A stretch of 64,000 bases of DNA from Dolomedes plantarius (lineage: Eukaryota > Arthropoda > Arachnida > Araneae > Dolomedidae). The number at the start of each line of letters is the position of its first letter. The stretch's first letter is position 1. Shown here piece after piece: positions 9,350-20,021 of the stretch. The notes under the pieces were generated by a model that was not told the DNA's origin, did not search any database, and was given only the letters and a program-made list of their open reading frames with translations. Where the stretch lies: NCBI GenBank assembly GCA_907164885.2, contig OU015490.1, positions 237,734,079-237,798,078 of the forward strand, written 5' to 3'. A program made the position numbers and the translations under genes.

Positions 9350-10210
9350 ACCGTATTTTTTGCCGTGATTTGCTCATATTTGATAGCTATGGTTCTTTAC
9401 AATAGCTCTAGCTCAAATTTTCCATGAAAGTAATTTTTTTTTTGTACTGTCATGTCAATTTTACCCCATTTGTCTTGGACCGTTTTCCGAAGACCGTTCA
9501 GTGTTCTTGGGTGCCGTTTCCCTAAGGCTCGTTTTAATAAACCGAAATCATAAATGTCTATGGGAGAAGAGTCAGTGTTTTACAGGTATTTCATTAAATA
9601 GTATACACTTTATTCCTGTTTCTGATTTTTTTTTCTTTCCTAAATAAGCGGCAGTTGATTTAGACGTGGGAGTAGAGGCTTTGTCCATATGAAACTCAAC
9701 TTTATCAATGTCCTTTCCATATAAGGCTGGAATTTCGTTTTCAAAACTTGGCTCTAAAATTTTTTGCGGATAGTAGAGTGAATTAATTTTGGCTTTACTT
9801 TAGACATTTTTTGATTTTTAATTTACTGTTGTAACGAAATTCTGCAGTTATCATGAATCCCTTTGGGAACTTTTCTCTACACTCATGGTCACTGACACTG
9901 ACTTCTCTACACTGACCATTTCGCAGGGTCATTCTCGTCAGCTTAGCAATAGAAAATTGATCTTTTTTTATTACAGTCGCATAAATACACCCATGCCTCT
10001 TCGAGTGTTACCAAAAATTTCCATTTTTCCAAACCTGGAATACTGGATAATTTGAAACAGCCTTATCATGATATCGCAGTTAATTTCTGGAATCTACTGG
10101 ACATAGATATTCCTGCCTAAGTAGCTGATCCTTTTGTTTTGAATGCTGTTCATGTTTCTTTTCATGAAGTGCATTAGAGTTGCAGAGCTACATAGAATCC
10201 AAAGTAACTT
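9350..10210 (-). pseudogene. Mariner-like transposase (DDE), decayed
   Basis: Read on the minus strand, pieces include FQKLTAIS, PGLEKWKFLVTLEEAWVYLCDCNKKRSIFYC, CPKGIHDNCRISLQQ, EIPALYGKDIDKVEFHMDKASTPTSKSTAAYLGKK, PIDIYDFGLLKRALGKRHPRTLNGLRKTVQDKWGKIDMTVQKK and RTIAIKYEQ. These match a Tc1/mariner-type arthropod transposase family with catalytic blocks TLDEAW, HMDKAS and SPxD. The first catalytic Asp appears changed to Glu (TLEEAW). Several stops and frameshifts occur. The element's 3' end abuts the Bel/Pao LTR end near 9344. The N-terminal DNA-binding part was not recognised in 10210-10510. Confidence 0.75.
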
Positions 10211-10624
10211 TCAGTCAGAATAAAACACCATCTTCGAATAATGACTGTCATATCGAAAAATTTTCTATAGCTTTTGGGTAAAGCAAAATGGTTTTGCATG
10301 GCATTCCTTACTTATTCGGTAGAACCAGGTATCAGTCGGGGGAAGTATTTATTCAGTAAAACGTGGAATAGACTTAATATAATGGACAAATGCGTTATGT
10401 TATTCCTCCCGCCAACAGAACCGGATAGAGCAGATTTTGATCTGCTCATCAAGTTCAAGGGTCACACAAATCGAGTTATAAAGTATACATTTTTATGTAA
10501 TTGATCTATTACACAATATAAAAGTTAGAATTAAAACATATTCTATTTACAAATCAACAAAAAAATAATGCATTAATAAAGTTACATTACTCCCCCCGTA
10601 TGTCAGAGGGGCACAGGAAAAAAC
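10211..10624. other. Spacer, perhaps N-terminal remains of the mariner-like element
   Basis: A small open frame at 10274-10504 on the plus strand has no family landmarks and is probably chance. No TIR matching the 9345 side was found. Confidence 0.3.
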
Positions 10625-10965
10625 AAGGTAGGAACGGTGCTACGGTCAGAAAAGTGTTGCTAAACTCTGGATCGAATCCCGACACTTCACAGTCTTAATA
10701 CTAAACTAAATACTTCACAGTCTAAACACAGACTAAATACTTCACAGTCTAGGCCGGATTTTGGCACGCTAAATCCGTTGACCGGAGAGTCCCTCTATGA
10801 TGTAAGAGAGGGTGGAAGAGGTTACGATCCCCCAGATGTCATCCCGGGGGGGTCAAAATTGATGTGCACCTAGCTTACACGAACTCTGACGCTTGTGGTG
10901 CCTCTATAAACCGGATCCGTACCCCTCAGTCCGCTAGCCTATATGGCCCTGGTCTGGAATTAATT
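10625..10965 (+). mobile_element. tRNA-derived SINE, family 2, copy 1
   Basis: The body gtggaagaggttacgatccc...gtcaaaattg...ttgtggtgcc aligns with the SINEs at 37985-38236 and 57425-57716 (both inverted). The head caaggtaggaacggtgctacgg (box A-like) and ctggatcgaatcccgac (box B) at 10634-10688 is tRNA-like but worn. An 18-bp unit taaatacttcacagtcta is repeated about three times at 10690-10755, which the other copies lack. Confidence 0.75.
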
Positions 10966-11009
10966 TCAGCCAGGGGGCAATAGAATCAACAACAAGCAAA
11001 AGATAACTT

Positions 11010-11600
11010 AGAAAGTAATTGAAGGTATAACTAATGTGGAAGTACACACTTATTAATGTAATTCATTTTGATTAGTATTCTAAAGAATATGTGATGCGAG
11101 GACTAGGTTATGATAAATTTGAACTATATATACACATCACAATATGATCTAAATAACGAAACCTGTCACTACAGTAGAGAATATAAAAGTAGGCAAATGT
11201 ATAACTGATGTACAAACTAATGACTTAATAATGTAATTCATTTAGATTAGTAATCTAAAGCATAATATGTGGATGCGAGGACTAGCGTCAAGTAAATTAA
11301 AACTATATATACACATTGCAGTATGCTTTAACCGACGAAGCGTGTCACTAGAGAAGAGAACATAAAAAGAAGTAGATTATAACTGATGTACGAACTAAAG
11401 ACTTAATAATGTAATTCATTCCAAATAACATTTTGAAGCATAATATATATATGCTAGAACTAGGTTTCAATAAATTAAAATTATATATGCTCATGACAAT
11501 ATGGTCTAACATACGAAGCGCGTCAGCGCAGAAGGGATAATAGAAAGTAGTCAAGGGTATAACTGACGGGGAAAATAAAGACTTAATAACGTAATTCGCT
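11010..11600. repeat. Tandem array of a ~178-bp unit
   Basis: Three and a part diverged copies. The marker taatgtaattc recurs at 11054, 11229 and 11407 (and taacgtaattc at 11587), giving spacings of 175-180 bp. Each unit also carries gatgcgaggactagg and an atatatacacat segment. A further single unit lies at 12840-12955 and an inverted one at 13195-13295. No coding sequence. Confidence 0.85.
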
Positions 11601-13300
11601 TCGAAAACAACAAATGTCAAATTCCTTGATAGATTATGGGCTGTACAAAAGTTTTCTTTCTTGATTCAGTAAATGGAGACCAAAACAGAATTATTACGAA
11701 CACATATAGAAAGAAACAACTCACATAATATCTTGCACGTTGACTGGTCTATTATATTTTATGGATTTAGCATACAAACTAAAAGTCAGACTAAAAAGCA
11801 CATCAGGCCTAGTTTCTCAACTTCTAATTTTTAAGGAAACTGTCTAGAAAATTTCCAATGAGTTTTCTTCAAAGCTAAGTTTGTGTAATAAACCACTGTG
11901 TAGTGTGTTTGTGTAATAAATCTTGTTTAATAAATCTTTTTGTGTAGTAACTCAAGTTTGTACCGTCCTTAAACAAACAAATAAATCTCAACTTTTCAAA
12001 AATTAATCTGAAACATGTTATAAAATTATACATTCCATAATGAACAATATTTTCTTTTATCATATCTAATAAACGCCAAAGACTATACTCAACATAATTA
12101 ATTTGCAATGAACAGAGGCAGTTCTTAGAAGCAACCATCCACCCGGAAAAAAGGAATCCATCTTAAATTGGAGGACTCCGCGTTAAAACGTTTGAGTCAA
12201 AAATAAATGCATTCGGGATAAAATTTATTTTAAGAAGTGCCTCTAAGGGTGGTTTGATTGAGTCGAAACATGTGATTAACGAAGTGTTTGTAAAGTTTTA
12301 CTTAGTGGTATCGTAATTTGTTTGAACTCTGTTGTGTTTTTCTTAATGTAAGTCTTGTAGTATGATTTAATAAGGATTTCAATCTGTAATTAAAATGAAG
12401 TTTGAGTGATTTTATTCCTTCCTTGACCCTTCCTAGACCATGCTTAGAGCTTAGACCCTGCTGAATCACATCACTTCACAAGTATGGTATTAGTAAATTC
12501 ATAATATGCTTCTTTTACACTAGTCTAAGTTTACAAAATTAACTATTTAGTTTTACTTGTGATTACTTTATTTCTGATGTAGTCGGCAGAGATAAAGATG
12601 ATATTTTAAAAGGGAATAAATCGGGTTATCTTAACAACACACTTTCTTTCTAACTGTTATGGTCATAGCAGCTATTGAAACTCCAGGGTTAAATTTTATC
12701 CGATGTAAGTATATCGTACTGTAATTTTGCATATGGAACTTCAGTATCTTTATTTTTTTCAGCGACAATACTAGACTGATGATCACAGTTGATGGCAGTG
12801 TGCAAGGTTATTTCTTGAAAACGTTGTTTATTATTTATTATGATTGTTAACTATACATTAAAAATTTATGGGTACGAGAACTAATTTCCAATAAATTAGA
12901 ATTATACATACGTATGCCGGTATATGGTTTAACGCACAAAGCGTGTATGATTAAGTGAACCCCTGAGTTCTTGTCATTGGGAATGCCCGTGCCTGCGCAA
13001 GGGAAGGCTAATGACAAGCAAAACAAGTATAGTATAACTCTTTAATTAGACTTATGGATTGTATGTCTTCTTTTACTGAATCAATAAAGCTATCTTTGGT
13101 ACAGCCCATCGTCTATCAAAGAATTTGACTTTTGCTGTTTTGAAATCATTATGTTATTGAGTTAGTTTTACTTCAGCTATTTTGTATTTTCGCTTTAGTA
13201 TTGACGCGCTTCGTCGTTAAGACCGTACTGTCACGAGTATATATAATTCAAATTTATTAGAACCTAATCCTTGCATCAACATATTTTTAATGTTCAGGTG
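11601..13300. repeat. Inverted flank of the 178-bp satellite
   Basis: The stretch 11613-11690 (tcaaattccttgatag, then gggctgtacaaaag and tgattcagtaaa) is repeated in inverted form at 13060-13135 (tactgaatcaataaag...tacagcccatcg...tcaaagaatttgac). A unit of the 178-bp satellite lies in direct orientation at 12840-12955 and in inverted orientation at 13195-13295. The arrangement is thus a large interrupted palindrome. Sequence between 11700 and 12830 shows no gene; short minus-strand frames at 11348-11620 and 11875-12138 have no recognisable content. Confidence 0.7.
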
Positions 13301-14158
13301 ACAATCATAATAAACAATTAGCTATGTTTTACAACACATATCGTTCACCTACTGTCCTCAATTGTAATCATCCGTCTGACAACGTCGCTGATTAATTAAA
13401 TGACTCTAAAATCTACAATAGGATTACAGAAGGATTACAGTAGGATTACAGTACCTAAAATTTTAGTAGGATATACTTCCAATTCTCAAATATTATTTTT
13501 AAAATAAAAAGCTGCAATGATCACAGTAGCTACTAATCCGTTTCAGCCTATGTAACATTTGATTAAGAGATGGCGTTACTTCTGTATATGTCCATAAAGT
13601 TTTATTTTTGGTTTTTAGTACTGAACCACCGGAGACAGAAGGATAATGCTATTTTCGCGGATCCACGGTTCAGTAAAGTTTAATCTTAATAAATAAAGTT
13701 AAAGGAATAGTTCGCAAGACTCTTCTTAATTGGATATGGAATTTTTCCAGCCACTTTTAAAACAATAACAAACAGGATAATGGCAGTTTTGGATGTGAAA
13801 GTCAATATATTTAAAGACCTAGTGGACGACATGTAGGGTCCAAGAATACAGGAAAAATTCCATTTATTTCTTAATAAATAAATTTAAAAAAAAGACTGCC
13901 ATGTCAGCATTTCAAAGAACATTTACCAAGACTAACTAGAAACTGATACTTTTCCGCTGTAATTTATAAATGTATTTAGAGATTTTTTTATATTTTTAAA
14001 AGGGAGAAACTTTTCATGAGCGCCATTTTGTTTTAAGATTCTATTATGAAAGGTTGGATTGTAACTTTAAATCTTTAGGATTTTTAAATTAACACGTATA
14101 AAAGTTAAATAAATTAATTTTACTTTTATATTTCTAATTTTTTCGAATATTTTCCTCT
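13301..14158. other. AT-rich spacer
   Basis: No coding frame or known element seen. A short triple of ggattacag units at 13431-13452 is the only small repeat noted. Confidence 0.5.
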
Positions 14159-14162
14159 TTAA

Positions 14163-14569
14163 GGGAGCTATGTACTAACCCTACTGGATTTGCTCACCTC
14201 ATTGTTAACCTATGGGAAAAAAAAATTCTACTATTGGCAGGTACATAAACGCAGATAATTCAATAAAAATGGCATTTTCAGATAGCCTGAACTTTTATTC
14301 ACCTTGCAGAAGGATTAAATTTATAAATTTCGTCCACCAAAGGAATTTATGAGCGTTAACAACACATTAAAATGATTTCCCGAATAATTTAAATTTTATA
14401 ATATTTTCATTTCTTTTAAATAATGAAAAATGGTCCATGGTGTAAAATTTATTTTCTATTACAAAGCACAATATTTTTAAATAAATCTTTTTATCAAAGT
14501 CGGCAATCCTTGAACAACTTTTCTCCATAGGTTAACATTGAGATGAGCGAATCCTAGTACACAGCGGAC
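14163..14569. mobile_element. MITE with ~50-bp inverted ends, TTAA-type
   Basis: A 407-bp element. Left end GGGAGCTATGTACTA then ggatttgctcacctca and gttaacctatgg; right end, read in reverse, GTCCGCTGTGTACTA then ggattcgctcatctca and gttaacctatgg. Flanks are TTAA (14159-14162) and TAAA (14570-14573), consistent with a TTAA duplication with one change. No transposase. End layout (TTAA then GGG) resembles the elements at 2739, 18596, 34517 and 58119. Confidence 0.75.
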
Positions 14570-14573
14570 TAAA

Positions 14574-15440
14574 ACGGCTGTGTACCACATTACGCCTATA
14601 TAAATATTTATATTTCAATGCATAGTTGAATGATCAGAAACTATAATTTCCGAGGTTTCAGATCTTTCTGCGCACCATTTTAGAGAACCAAATAATAAAA
14701 TATATGTTGACTAATAAAAACATTTAACCTCGTCGTTCTTTATATAGTCCCTGCTGACGAAACGTATTATAGTCATTTTCCAACAATTTAAAAAGAGCAC
14801 TGAATGTTCCAATTCCTGTGCGAAAATATCTAGATATTGAGATAAAAAATGGCTTATTCCCACACCCTTACATATGATAATCTAATGTCAGACTACTCAA
14901 GGGAAGTAAAACAGAATTCAGTAACATAACTACATCTTACGGTTAAATTAATGAAATGTGTGCAAGTCATATTTTTAGGTGGGGTTTTTCATCATGTTAA
15001 ATAAAATACCGGCAATACAAAAACGGATAGATAAAGTCAGTATGCACCAATATTATTATAAATTAACAGTTTTACTTCTCAGAATTAATCTTTGTTCAAT
15101 AATCCTAATAACTCATTAAAACGAGGAAAAAAGAATTTTCTTTCAATTCTCTAATTTAAAATCCGAACTATGCAAACTTTTAAACTAAATCGCAAATGTT
15201 GGCCAGCCCTCTCCAAAATTTACCTTCCCACCTATGCCAATATTATAGAAAATTTTAAAAAAAATCTCCGATGATCCAAAATTTCCCATTGAAAAACGTA
15301 CTTTGGAGAGGTACTAAACGAACAACTTAATATAATTTCGGTTAGGTTTGCGTTAAGATAATAATTAAGCGTGTTTAACTTTCCAGTTTCTGCTTTGACA
15401 AATGTGTGTCATATTCATTTAATTATGAGCCGTGTTGATA
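14574..15440. other. AT-rich spacer
   Basis: No open frame above chance and no recognised element. Poly(A/T)-rich throughout. Confidence 0.5.
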
Positions 15441-15471
15441 TTTTTTCAGACTTTTTTATTTGTTTTTTTAC

Positions 15472-15650
15472 CTCATTTGGGAGACACATGAACAATCTAA
15501 ATAACGCATAACTTTGTCGGATGTAATAGGGAGTTCAGTGAATATAAAACCTTCCATGTCTGCCCTTTCTCCCGTCGGGGACGTAATTGGCCAGTTTTGT
15601 TCTTTAGCTTCTACAGAAAGCTTCAAATGTTCTAACATATTTCTACTCCC
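15472..15650 (-). CDS. Candidate host coding exon, unrecognised
   Basis: On the minus strand an open stretch reads GSRNMLEHLKLSVEAKEQNWPITS, then PTGERADMEGFIFTELPITS, then DKVMRYLDCSCVSQMR. It is bounded by an acceptor-like ...taattaatcAG before 15650 and a donor-like ATGAG|GTAAAA at 15472/15471. The exon would be 179 bp, phase 0 in and phase 2 out. The frame also stays open 15 bp upstream to an ATG at 15663-15665. Base composition is balanced, unlike the AT-rich flanks, and the peptide is not low-complexity. I do not recognise the protein and see no neighbouring exon in the window. It could instead be an old retro-copied fragment. Confidence 0.4.
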
Positions 15651-15692
15651 CTGATTAATTGACATGTGTTATTAAGACGTATATTAAATAAA

Positions 15693-16530
15693 CTAGCTGA
15701 AAACCCGTACTTCGCTACAGAGTGCATACAAATTAAATACAACGGTTAATGTATGCAATTAATGCCAAAAGAAAAATTATAAATATTTATAATAAATATA
15801 ACGATAAATGTATGCAATTGATGTAATAGAAACTAAAAAATATATTTATAAAAAAATCGTAACAGATATTATTATAGATAAAATAATGCAGAAGAAAATA
15901 TTCAAATTAAATATAATAGGACATACTAAAGAATATAGTATAGTTAATATAGTACAGTTTGAGGAACATATCGTTTACTCCTTATGGAGTATATCGATAC
16001 TCCTTATGGAGTGGGGGGCCGGAGATGTTTTACAATTACTGTATCTTAATATTTATTGGATAATGTCCAATCGTCTGCCGCATTAGCAAGAAAAAATATT
16101 TTTTTGTCTATTTCGTTGTTATGCACGTGACGATAAATTATTTTAAAGTATCAAAAAAATAAATCACGTGATCAGCATTTAATAAATTAAATTCTAAAAA
16201 TTAGTCTTTAAAAATTCACCAAAAATCAGAAACTAGAGGTAAGGATTCGAAAAAGTTTTCATTTCAAAGGACTTTCTATGATCTTTCTCGGGATATAAAT
16301 TTTATAACCCTAAAATACTTATTTTAAATGCTAACTTAAAAAAAGTTACAAAAACAGCTTAAAAATTCAGTTTAAAAAAATCTAAGAAGTATTTTTCAAA
16401 AATCTTTCTTAGTGCACCCTTACACTATAAGAAGAATCGCCATGCTCAGCCCTTTAGGTCCAGCAGTTTGGTCTGTGTGTTGTCTGTCAGTCAATCAGTC
16501 ATTTACGGAACTGTTATATATATATATAGA
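15693..16530 (-). mobile_element. Non-autonomous Helitron, complete (copy H1)
   Basis: On the minus strand it starts TCTATATATATATAACAG and ends GGGTTTTCAGCTAG, with A before the start and T after CTAG, the A-T insertion site expected of Helitrons. A small hairpin (GTAGCGAAGTAC region) sits about 10 bases before CTAG. A (GACT)n-like stretch follows the 5' end. No Rep/helicase coding sequence. The plus-strand frame at 15808-16086 lies inside it and is not a gene. Relatives are at 38766, 40728, 41449 and 44911. Confidence 0.85.
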
Positions 16531-17012
16531 TAACGCATATTAAGCAGTATATTACTATACATTACTCTTTCACAAAATATGATCTTTTATTGTTGTTTAA
16601 AATGGGATTTATCTCTCCTAAATTGAAGATAACTTTGGCGAGAGATTTATCTCTCCTACGTTGCAGATACCTTTGTATTGTAATCTCAACCGTCACAGTT
16701 TTAAGTACTTCCTTCTATCTTCGTTCGGGTGGTTTTAAAATATTAAAAAATCACGCCAAAAAGTTCCCTTAAAGCAGGTGTATCCAACCTTTTCATGTTT
16801 GTGGAACCCTTTGGAATGATGTTAGAAACATGTGCACCCTGTTTACAATTTTTTTTTTCATTTAAAAAAAAATTAAATCAAAGTTGAATGTATATCAGGA
16901 GCAATTTCAAATAAATACTTGCTGATTTTATTTATTTATTGAAATGTATAAGTAATAAATACCAGGATAGCATACGTTAATACAGTTTCAAAAATAATCA
17001 TTGGATTCAATA
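16531..17012. repeat. Spacer with hAT-like dispersed repeat, copy 2 (16770-16930)
   Basis: At 16770-16930 gcaggtgtatccaacc, ttttcatgtttgtggaaccc and gatgttagaaac match the repeat at 3538-3710, including a shared atatcaggagca further on. The short frame at 16590-16772 has no recognisable content. Confidence 0.45.
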
Positions 17013-17014
17013 TA

Positions 17015-18538
17015 CTCTGGTGTAAAAGATTAAGAGAATTTGCTGACTTGGTCGATTATCTCTAGAACTACTGTACCGATTTTAATGAAATTTGATATGT
17101 ACATACATTGATACAATACAAAACAAATAACCATTCAATAATTCTAATACACACGCATGATCGTGCGTAACACTCGTTGGAGTCGGAAGGTATGAAACAG
17201 CGGTTGCAGAATAAACAAAAAAAAGGGTTAATAGATGGGTTAATAGGGGGTATGGTCCCCTCTTACAGATATACACGTCTCGCAGCGTGATTTCATACTT
17301 GAAATGAGGCAGTTTATCATTTCCTGTGGCAATTGGTTCCACTCGTTCAGCAACGCTTTTCATTCCCTGGATGGTACTCAGAGGGGGGTTGCGAGTTCCA
17401 ATTGCCATCCCCAGAGCGTCCTAGACATGCTCTATAGGGTTAAGGACTGGAGATCTGGCTGGCCAATCCATCCGGCGAATATCCTCACTTTCTAGAAATT
17501 TGTCGACCAGAAGAGCTCTATGTGGCCTCGCGTTATCGCCCATTAAAATGAACTCAGGGCCAACTGCATCCCTAAAAAGGTGAACATAGGGCTCCAAGAC
17601 CTTATCCCTACACCTCACACCAGTCACAGTGTCTCTTTCAAAGACATGGAGACGTGTGCAGCCATCCAACATGATGCCTGCCTAGACCATTAAACCTCCT
17701 CCGCCATAATGGTCGATTTCGCGGACATTGGAGGCTAGGTAGCGGATCCCTGGTTCTCTCCATATGAACGTATGGCGAGAATCAGTGTTTAGGCTGAACC
17801 GGGACTCATCAGTGAAGAGAACGGTCGCCCATTGATCCATAATCCAATCTCTATGCTCTCTGCACCATGATAAACGGATTCTCCTCTTAGTAGAAGTTAG
17901 CGGGACGCAAACAGCAGGTCTTCTTGCAAACAACTCTCTCTCATGAAGTCTTTTGGAAACAGTCACCCTTGATACACGGGTTCCTGTGGCTGCATACAAA
18001 TCACGAGAGAACTGAGAAGCTGTAGCACTCCTGTTACGCCTCGCTATAATCGACAAATGGTGATCTTCACTGGCCGTCGTGGCTTTTGGACGACCTTGCC
18101 TAGGCTTTCACTCGATGGATCCGGTATCCTGGAACTGTTTCCATAAGTTACACATGACGCTGGGCGTTAAATTGAACTCTCTACAAATTTAGACTTGAGA
18201 TTGGCCTGCTTCTAACCTCCCCACAATTCGCCACCTCATTCCATCATCTAAACGTTGGTGGTTACTCATTTGTGCTGTTACAATTTGAAATTAACCGATT
18301 GCTGCAAAATAACACCAAGAAATTCGCCGAGGTGTGCTATCGAACGAAATGCGTCTTTACTTACGTTTGCTTATAAAGCCTGTTTCTCTACTGGCTCCGC
18401 CTACACACACGTGTACGCTTACGTATTTGACAGACAAGATTTGTATATTTGTCTAGAAGCAGTGGTTTTACATTCAGTTCAGTTGTTTTCATGAAATTCG
18501 ATAAAATATGCAAATTCTCTTAATTTATTTCACCAGTG
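17015..18538 (-). mobile_element. Tc1-type transposon, complete ends, dead transposase
   Basis: A 1524-bp element between TA duplications (17013-17014 and 18539-18540). Terminal inverted repeats: left CTCTGGTGTAAAAGATTAAG, right (reverse) CACTGGTGAAATAAATTAAG, each followed by AGAATTTGC. One transposase frame on the minus strand fills most of the interior. Confidence 0.92.
17240..18269 (-). pseudogene. Tc1 transposase pseudogene
   Basis: Starts at ATG 18269 (MSNHQRLDDGMRWRIVGRLEAGQSQ), a helix-turn-helix paired-like N-terminus. Catalytic motifs are all readable: FTDESRF, MGDNARPH and PARSPVLNPIEHV (DD34E type). Stops interrupt at QSQV-stop, SIE-stop, GLMV-stop (17682-17684, expected Trp) and EHV-stop (17421-17423, expected Trp). 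A frameshift near 17370 moves the C-terminus (NEWNQLPQEMINCLISSMKSR, ending DHTPY) into another frame, ending at TAA at 17240-17242. Only a handful of lesions, so this copy died fairly recently. Confidence 0.92.
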
Positions 18539-18595
18539 TATTAATACACTAGGGTACTATAATGGAAATCTATAAAAAGAATTTTGTATTATTAA

Positions 18596-19299
18596 GGGAA
18601 CAGTGGACCTTTATTTCAGCAAATCTTTTCATTGTAATATTGATTGTGTAATTGTAAAAAATATATATATTTCTGTAGATTAATAGTATGAAAATAGTTT
18701 TTTTTCAGGTAAAAAATCGTTTATGAAGCTTCTACGATGTAATTTATAAAGGGTAAGTGTAGTAATAAACTTTAAATCTGTTTTTCTCAAAACAGATTTT
18801 TCAAGGTTTTTAGATTTTTTAAATGCCCCATGCTACTTAATTTTTGTTCAAAATCCACGAAATTGACAAGAAAGATTCATGATACTGTTTACAAAAAAAC
18901 TGGGTATGCATTTTACAATTCGACTTCATTAAGGTAATTAAATTTGATTTTTAACTTATTAAATTCAAAATTTTGATGAAAATCTGGATGCAATTCAAAA
19001 AAAAAAACTCTCGAAATTTAACTATTCAAGGGATTAAATAATTGATACCCAGATTTGTTTCATTTACACTGTAAAGTGATTAAAATGTAAAATCCAGGAA
19101 ATATCTGAAAAATTATGTAGCAATGAGCATTTTAAAATTTTGTTTATAAACTTAAAATTTTTAAAAAATCTTAAAATTATAATGAGATTGGAAATTTCTT
19201 TTAAGGTATTCTATATATTTATAGTGAAATGTATATATGTACAAAATTCTGTATCTCTATGATGGAAAGTAAAAAAAATAATAAATTTTGCGTACACCC
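18596..19299. mobile_element. TTAA-flanked element, non-coding
   Basis: A 704-bp stretch between TTAA at 18592-18595 and 19300-19303. Ends are GGGAACAGTGGACC on the left and, reversed, GGGTGTACGCAAAA on the right; they share only GGG and scattered bases. Interior is AT-rich and non-coding. It fits the TTAA-GGG group but end similarity is weak. Confidence 0.5.
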
Positions 19300-19303
19300 T
19301 TAA

Positions 19304-19534
19304 GCTTTCCCTTACTGGGTGAAATAGCACGTATCCCAAGAATGAATGAATGAATATATATATGTAATATAAAAATAATTTTTATATTAATTATCTGACT
19401 TATTTATATTCCTATAAAACATAATTTATTCCATTTCTAATGATGAGATAATAGCTCTTAAAGTTTGCAGTAGTTAATCCCTTCGTTCCCCTATAAACAG
19501 AGAAATATCCTGATAGACTTAGAACAGCCTCTGT
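19304..19534. other. Short spacer
   Basis: AT-rich, with two short atatata runs and an aatgaatga repeat at 19341-19355. Nothing else seen. Confidence 0.4.
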
Positions 19535-19828
19535 CTAGGGAGACTGAACCGATAAGAATAATCGTACACGCCCTAGTCCATGACGTAGCATAGCGTCATA
19601 GGGATTATTGCTTACACCAAGTCTTCTGTATGTTCCCGATATAAAATGTGAACACGGCAAAAAGCCGGGCTCTTCCTGATAATGATTGTACATATGATAT
19701 GTCACACGGTCTAGCTCCCTTCCTATGGGGAAACTACGTACAAAACGACAATAAAGCTGTGTTAACTCAATCGCTTGTTTACTGCGTCCCAAGAATTCCT
19801 TTACAGGTGTTCCAGTCTGCTGTTCCAA
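19535..19828 (-). other. Unrecognised open frame of ~97 codons
   Basis: The frame reads ...[92 protein letters not shown]. It has no ATG start; the upstream side runs into the (TA)n tract. Composition is richer in GC than the surroundings and the peptide is complex, so it looks like former coding sequence. I know of no family match. It may be an exon, a fragment of a mobile element protein, or chance. Confidence 0.3.
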
Positions 19829-19844
19829 CGATGCCTATTGCTAC

Positions 19845-20012
<168 letters not shown>

Positions 20013-20021
20013 ACACATATA

